Shown here: positions 61,901 to 64,000 of the stretch, one piece after another
Layout: each line of letters opens with the position of its first letter
How positions within the stretch are numbered: position 1 is the first letter of the stretch
Source: Flavobacterium sandaracinum
GTDB taxonomy: Bacteria; Bacteroidota; Bacteroidia; Flavobacteriales; Flavobacteriaceae
DNA length: 64,000 nucleotides
Direction of reading: 5' to 3'
Assembly: GCF_004349135.1 (NCBI RefSeq)
Contig: NZ_SMFN01000010.1
Span: forward strand, 62,001 to 126,000
Made by a program: the position numbers and the translations under genes
The notes under the pieces: model-generated
Told to the model about the DNA's origin: nothing
Seen by the model: only the letters and a program-made list of their open reading frames with translations
Database searches by the model: none

Positions 61901-62641
61901 AATATTAATGTTTTATATGTTGCTTTAACCCGAGCCGAAGAGCAATTGTATGTGATTTCGAATATGAATTTGTCTAGTAAAGGTGAAATTCCAAAAAACA
62001 ATATGTGTTCGTTTTTTATTAATTATGTAGCTAGTAAAGGGATGTGGAATGAAAATAAATTTGAATATGAATTTGGAAATGCAACTAAATTATCTTCAGC
62101 AAAACAACACGTCGATACTTCAAAAACGATTCCTTTAGTTTCAGAAATTTTGAATCCAAAGAATATAAAAATAGCGCAACGCGAAGCTTTAATGTGGGGA
62201 ACGCATCAGCAGGAAGCAATTGAGTACGGAAATATAATTCATGAAATTTTATCTTTTGTAAAAACTAAAAATGATGTTGATTTGGCAATTACAAAATCTA
62301 TTGAAGACGGATTGATAACTTTTGCTCAAAAAGAAATAGTTTTTAATACAATTCAGGAAATTGTCAATCACAGTGAATTAGAAATTTGTTTTGCTGAAGG
62401 AAATGAAGTTTTAAATGAGCAAACAATCATTCAAAAAGAAGGTAAAACCATTAAGCCGGATCGAATGGTTTTAACGAAAAACAAAGAAGTTTTGTTGTTG
62501 GATTATAAAACAGGAATACATAATGTCAAATACCAACAGCAATTAGAAAATTATCAAACAGCAATTGAATTAATGGGTTATAAAGTGATAAAAAAAGCAC
62601 TTATTTACATCGGAAAAGAAATCGATGTAGTAAATTTGTAG
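58979..62641 (+). CDS. RecB/AddA-like UvrD helicase-nuclease with an inserted DUF559 domain
   Basis: The 1220-residue protein is a superfamily 1 helicase with a RecB-type nuclease: Walker A ASAGSGKT (11-18), AITFTNKAVHEMKSR, motif II IDEFQDTSE with Asp384/Glu385, GDPKQSIYRWRGG, motif V MTIHKSKGLEFPV, motif VI LYVALTRAEEQLY, and C-terminal YGNIIHEIL then Asp1161 and DYK at 1175-1177. It probably processes DNA ends for recombination; its AddB-like partner is not in view. Residues about 679-852 are a foreign insertion holding a DUF559 domain, between the helicase's AVETIVAKF and AYVQYFLDIV. Without it the length would be about 1046, which I would expect for the family. Confidence 0.92.
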   Translation: MQRPSFSIYDASAGSGKTYALVKEYLKIILVAKKNDAYRNILAITFTNKAVHEMKSRIVGSLSEFAKDEPSAKAQDLMQDLSIDTELSIIQIKTKSQQIIKHIIHNYAAFDISTIDKFTHKVIRAFAHDLGLPMTFEVTLDTENLLVEAVDAIIAQAGEDETLTKLLIDFTMEKTDDDKSWDISREILDTGRLVLNENNRNEITHFHDKSIADFVAIKAKLNEACKVLEKESVAFAEEALLLIEKNGIDNKSFSGAYFPKHLISIQEGKFNPKNKTYHEYDDIKINKTAKDRAIIENIIPEFLQILSNVYTTFEKINFYKAFLKNITPLSLLNTVSNELAKIQEEQNVLSISEFNAIIHREIQNQPAPFIYERLGERYRHFFIDEFQDTSEMQWQNLIPLIDNALSGQDDFGVKGTLMIVGDPKQSIYRWRGGKAEQFIELSKDQNPFNNPDKRLEHLDKNYRSYSQIIEFNNDFFKLLSNEFEHLDYKDLYENHSHQKTNDKTGGYVNISFIPKVETSEDPDSSGEEMLDKTDLYVLATLNTIQKTLKQGFQYKDIVILTRKRSQGIAIANYLTEEGIPLLSSETLMIQNATEVRLIIHLLKYLKNSSDLESKANFLQYLAQNSQDELPVHDFIAKGMSLFQETDFENWLVSFNVELSFQNIRKKSLYEAVETIVAKFLPPTPSEGGGVKAVNAVDKNRLTELNKLGYMTGGIYSHLSIEKAKEKRKEPTPAEKVLWMELKSKSLEDHKFRQQHLINDFIVDFVCLSKKLVVEVDGDYHFSEEQTQLDNNRTITLNKLGFKVIRFTNEQVVKSISEVLKKIKKELVSQEILLDSIGPVSAPSPSGRVGEGNAYVQYFLDIVLERDIRNQAGISDFLNFWDKNAEKFSIPSPEGTNAVRIMTIHKSKGLEFPVVIFPFAEEDYNRKPKDKLWLNAEEQDFGLPKVLIDNSSAVEGFGGEAAAVYNQKKQEELLDNINVLYVALTRAEEQLYVISNMNLSSKGEIPKNNMCSFFINYVASKGMWNENKFEYEFGNATKLSSAKQHVDTSKTIPLVSEILNPKNIKIAQREALMWGTHQQEAIEYGNIIHEILSFVKTKNDVDLAITKSIEDGLITFAQKEIVFNTIQEIVNHSELEICFAEGNEVLNEQTIIQKEGKTIKPDRMVLTKNKEVLLLDYKTGIHNVKYQQQLENYQTAIELMGYKVIKKALIYIGKEIDVVNL
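61013..61533 (+). mobile_element. In-frame DUF559 element with hairpin terminal inverted repeats
   Basis: The left end 61013-61045 and the right end 61501-61533 are 33-base imperfect inverted repeats (26 of 33 identical when one is reversed). Each contains a hairpin with a three-base GAA or TTC loop. Between them the host frame stays open and encodes a DUF559 domain with PTPAEKVLW, KFRQQH, Asp763 in FIVDFV and Glu774/Asp776 in VVEVDGDYH, followed by NKLGFKVIRFTNEQV. An internal ATG at 61106 could start a free copy. The 521 bases are not a multiple of three, so the true borders differ slightly from these coordinates. Confidence 0.75.
61106..61466 (+). other. DUF559 (PD-(D/E)xK-like) endonuclease domain inside the helicase ORF
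   Basis: Residues about 710-830 of the helicase protein match the DUF559 pattern found in free-standing small proteins: a helix with EKAKEKRKEPTPAEKVLW, the strand HKFRQQHLINDFIVDFVC, the strand KKLVVEVDGDYH and the final LGFKVIRFTNEQVVKSI. The acidic and polar residues of the fold are intact, so the domain may be active. It may be made only as part of the helicase or also from the internal ATG. Confidence 0.75.
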
Positions 62642-62688
62642 CCTAAAAAATGAATAATTCACAATATTGAACTTTAAAAAATATAAAA

Positions 62689-63882
62689 ATGTACGGAAAA
62701 ATAAAAGAACATCTTCAAGCAGAATTGCAAACTATTGAAGATAACGGGATTTTCAAAAAAGAAAGAATTATCACTTCACCTCAAGGAGCAGAAATTACAA
62801 TTTCTACAGGAGAAACTGTTTTAAATTTTTGTTCTAATAATTACTTAGGATTATCATCGCATCCGGAAGTGATTCAGGCTGCAAAAGACGCTTTAGACAC
62901 GCACGGTTTCGGAATGTCATCAGTACGTTTCATTTGTGGAACGCAGGATATTCATAAAACATTAGAAAGAAAGATTTCAGAATTTTACGGAACAGAAGAT
63001 ACGATTCTTTATGCTGCGGCTTTTGATGCGAATGGTGGGGTTTTTGAGCCTTTATTAGGGGAACAAGATTGTATTATTTCGGATAGTTTGAATCATGCTT
63101 CTATTATAGATGGTGTTCGATTGTGTAAAGCAGCTCGTTATCGTTATGCTAACAGTGATATGCAAGATTTAGAACAACAGTTAATTAAAGCCACCGAAGC
63201 TGGAACTCGTTTTAAATTAATCGTTACCGATGGCGTTTTCTCGATGGATGGTCTTGTAGCCCCTTTAGATAAAATTTGTGATTTAGCTGATAAGTATGAT
63301 GCGATGGTCATGGTAGATGAATGTCATGCTGCTGGATTTATTGGAGCCACGGGAAAAGGAACGCCGGAGGCCAAAGGCGTAATGGGTCGTGTTGATATCA
63401 TTACGGGGACACTTGGTAAAGCGCTTGGAGGAGCGATGGGAGGGTATACCACTGCTAAGAAAGAAATCATCGAAATATTGCGTCAGCGTTCTAGACCATA
63501 CTTGTTTTCTAATTCTTTGGCTCCTGCAATTGTTGGTGCATCGATCAAAGTATTTGAATTATTAGAAAAGGATACTTCATTGCGTGATAAATTGGAATGG
63601 AATACAAATTATTTCAAAGAAGGAATGAAAAATGCAGGATTTGACATCGTTGAAGGGGACTCTGCGATAGTTCCAGTCATGCTTTATGATGCAAAATTAT
63701 CACAGATTATGGCTGATGAACTGTTAAAAAAAGGAATATATGTGATTGGTTTCTTTTTCCCGGTAGTCCCTAAAGATAAGGCGAGAATTAGAGTTCAACT
63801 TTCTGCAGCGCACACTAAAGTTCATTTAGATAAGGCGATAGCAGCATTTATTGAGGTTGGAAAAGCCTTGAATGTTGTATAA
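62689..63882 (+). CDS. kbl: Glycine C-acetyltransferase (KBL)
   Basis: A PLP enzyme that with threonine dehydrogenase converts threonine to glycine and acetyl-CoA. The 397-residue product shows the alpha-oxoamine synthase pattern: [46 protein letters not shown] with the PLP-binding Asp, and [15 protein letters not shown] with the Lys that binds PLP. It matches KBL rather than BioF or serine palmitoyltransferase in length and in the RFICGTQ motif. The partner tdh is not in the window. Confidence 0.93.
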   Translation: MYGKIKEHLQAELQTIEDNGIFKKERIITSPQGAEITISTGETVLNFCSNNYLGLSSHPEVIQAAKDALDTHGFGMSSVRFICGTQDIHKTLERKISEFYGTEDTILYAAAFDANGGVFEPLLGEQDCIISDSLNHASIIDGVRLCKAARYRYANSDMQDLEQQLIKATEAGTRFKLIVTDGVFSMDGLVAPLDKICDLADKYDAMVMVDECHAAGFIGATGKGTPEAKGVMGRVDIITGTLGKALGGAMGGYTTAKKEIIEILRQRSRPYLFSNSLAPAIVGASIKVFELLEKDTSLRDKLEWNTNYFKEGMKNAGFDIVEGDSAIVPVMLYDAKLSQIMADELLKKGIYVIGFFFPVVPKDKARIRVQLSAAHTKVHLDKAIAAFIEVGKALNVV

Positions 63883-63927
63883 TTCCCACTTTTGGCTTTA
63901 TATATAGGCTTTTTTTAACATTTAATT

Positions 63928-63957
63928 TTGTAGTTTAAAATTTACGTACTACTTTTG
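63928..63957 (+). promoter_or_regulatory. Promoter of the gene cut by the right window edge
   Basis: TTG (63928-63930), a 19-base spacer and TACTTTTG (63950-63957) match the -33/-7 consensus exactly. An ATG follows at 63995. Confidence 0.6.
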
Positions 63958-63994
63958 CATATAATTAACTAAATTGTAATTAAAAAAATTAAGT

Positions 63995-64000
63995 ATGAAA
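63995..64000 (+). CDS. Start of a truncated gene (two codons)
   Basis: Only ATG AAA is visible, after a consensus promoter and an AT-rich leader. Met-Lys is a common beginning of exported proteins here, but nothing more can be said. Confidence 0.4.

Noticed and set aside
1-64000. tRNA or rRNA genes and known riboswitches
   Set aside because: I looked for tRNA-like T-arm motifs, rRNA signatures and TPP or SAM riboswitch cores near relevant genes (for example thiL) and saw none. A covariance-model scan would be needed to be certain.

Overview
The window looks like an ordinary stretch of chromosome from a Flavobacterium-like member of the Bacteroidota. The DNA is AT-rich. Many genes are preceded by the Bacteroidota -7 box TAnnTTTG. 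The first 270 bases encode a type IX secretion C-terminal signal, and several neighbourhoods are flavobacterial in character: ileS-traR-lspA, purN/acpP-fabF-rnc-IPExxxVDY-pyk, and a TonB-dependent Oar-like receptor. I see no rRNA, tRNA, CRISPR array, prophage or classical insertion sequence. The genus is inferred from these features, not proven.

Layout. 1-6.5 kb: the tail of a PorZ-like secreted protein, recO, a small membrane protein paired with an XRE regulator, ileS, a TraR/DksA-type protein and lspA. 6.5-8.3 kb (minus): a small lipoprotein, 5-formyl-THF cyclo-ligase and an AstE/AspA-type deacylase. 8.4-12.5 kb: uvrC and a patatin/outer-membrane-barrel protein. 12.6-18.5 kb: aromatic amino acid catabolism (hmgA, hppD, tryptophan 2,3-dioxygenase) with a DUF3108 protein, an M23 peptidase and a candidate small RNA. 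18.6-25.5 kb: pgi, the TonB receptor, a small membrane protein, RlpA and a CYTH protein. 25.9-30.6 kb: a large membrane protein of the misnamed 'site-specific recombinase' family, dinB, a PAS protein and a BI-1 protein. 30.7-37.5 kb: pyk, IPExxxVDY, rnc, fabF and acpP on minus, diverging from purN, rnhA and a PfkB kinase on plus. 37.6-43.6 kb: a PurF-type amidotransferase, sod, a ComF protein, glyS and a beta-barrel protein. 44.1-48.2 kb: a signalling cluster with a LytTR regulator, a short secreted repeat peptide, a TPR histidine kinase and its response regulator. 48.2-58.7 kb: thiL, a hexose-phosphate kinase, lepA, a PNPOx-like protein, a DoxX/lipoprotein/membrane-AraC group, dusB, a LolE-like permease and rbfA. 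58.9-64 kb: a RecB/AddA-like helicase-nuclease, kbl and the start of one more gene.

The strongest unusual signal is a pair of in-frame, stop-free insertions inside housekeeping genes. The helicase gene carries about 520 bp encoding a complete DUF559 (PD-(D/E)xK-type) endonuclease domain. It is bounded by 33-bp imperfect inverted repeats, each folding into a GC-rich hairpin whose stem changes compensate between the two ends. ileS carries a roughly 93-bp insertion with the same kind of C-rich hairpin ends and no nuclease, which looks like a miniature or decayed relative. Together they suggest a gene-invading element that is tolerated because host and insert are translated as one protein.

Second in interest is the secreted 81-residue peptide at 45.1 kb. 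It has three 14-residue repeats ending in Lys-Lys, conserved at protein level despite synonymous DNA changes, and lies between a LytTR regulator with Glu at the phosphoacceptor site and a two-component pair. Other points are a candidate ~110-nt RNA (15.3-15.45 kb), a perfect 34-bp palindrome upstream of the TonB receptor, and a dispersed intergenic hairpin repeat in about four copies.
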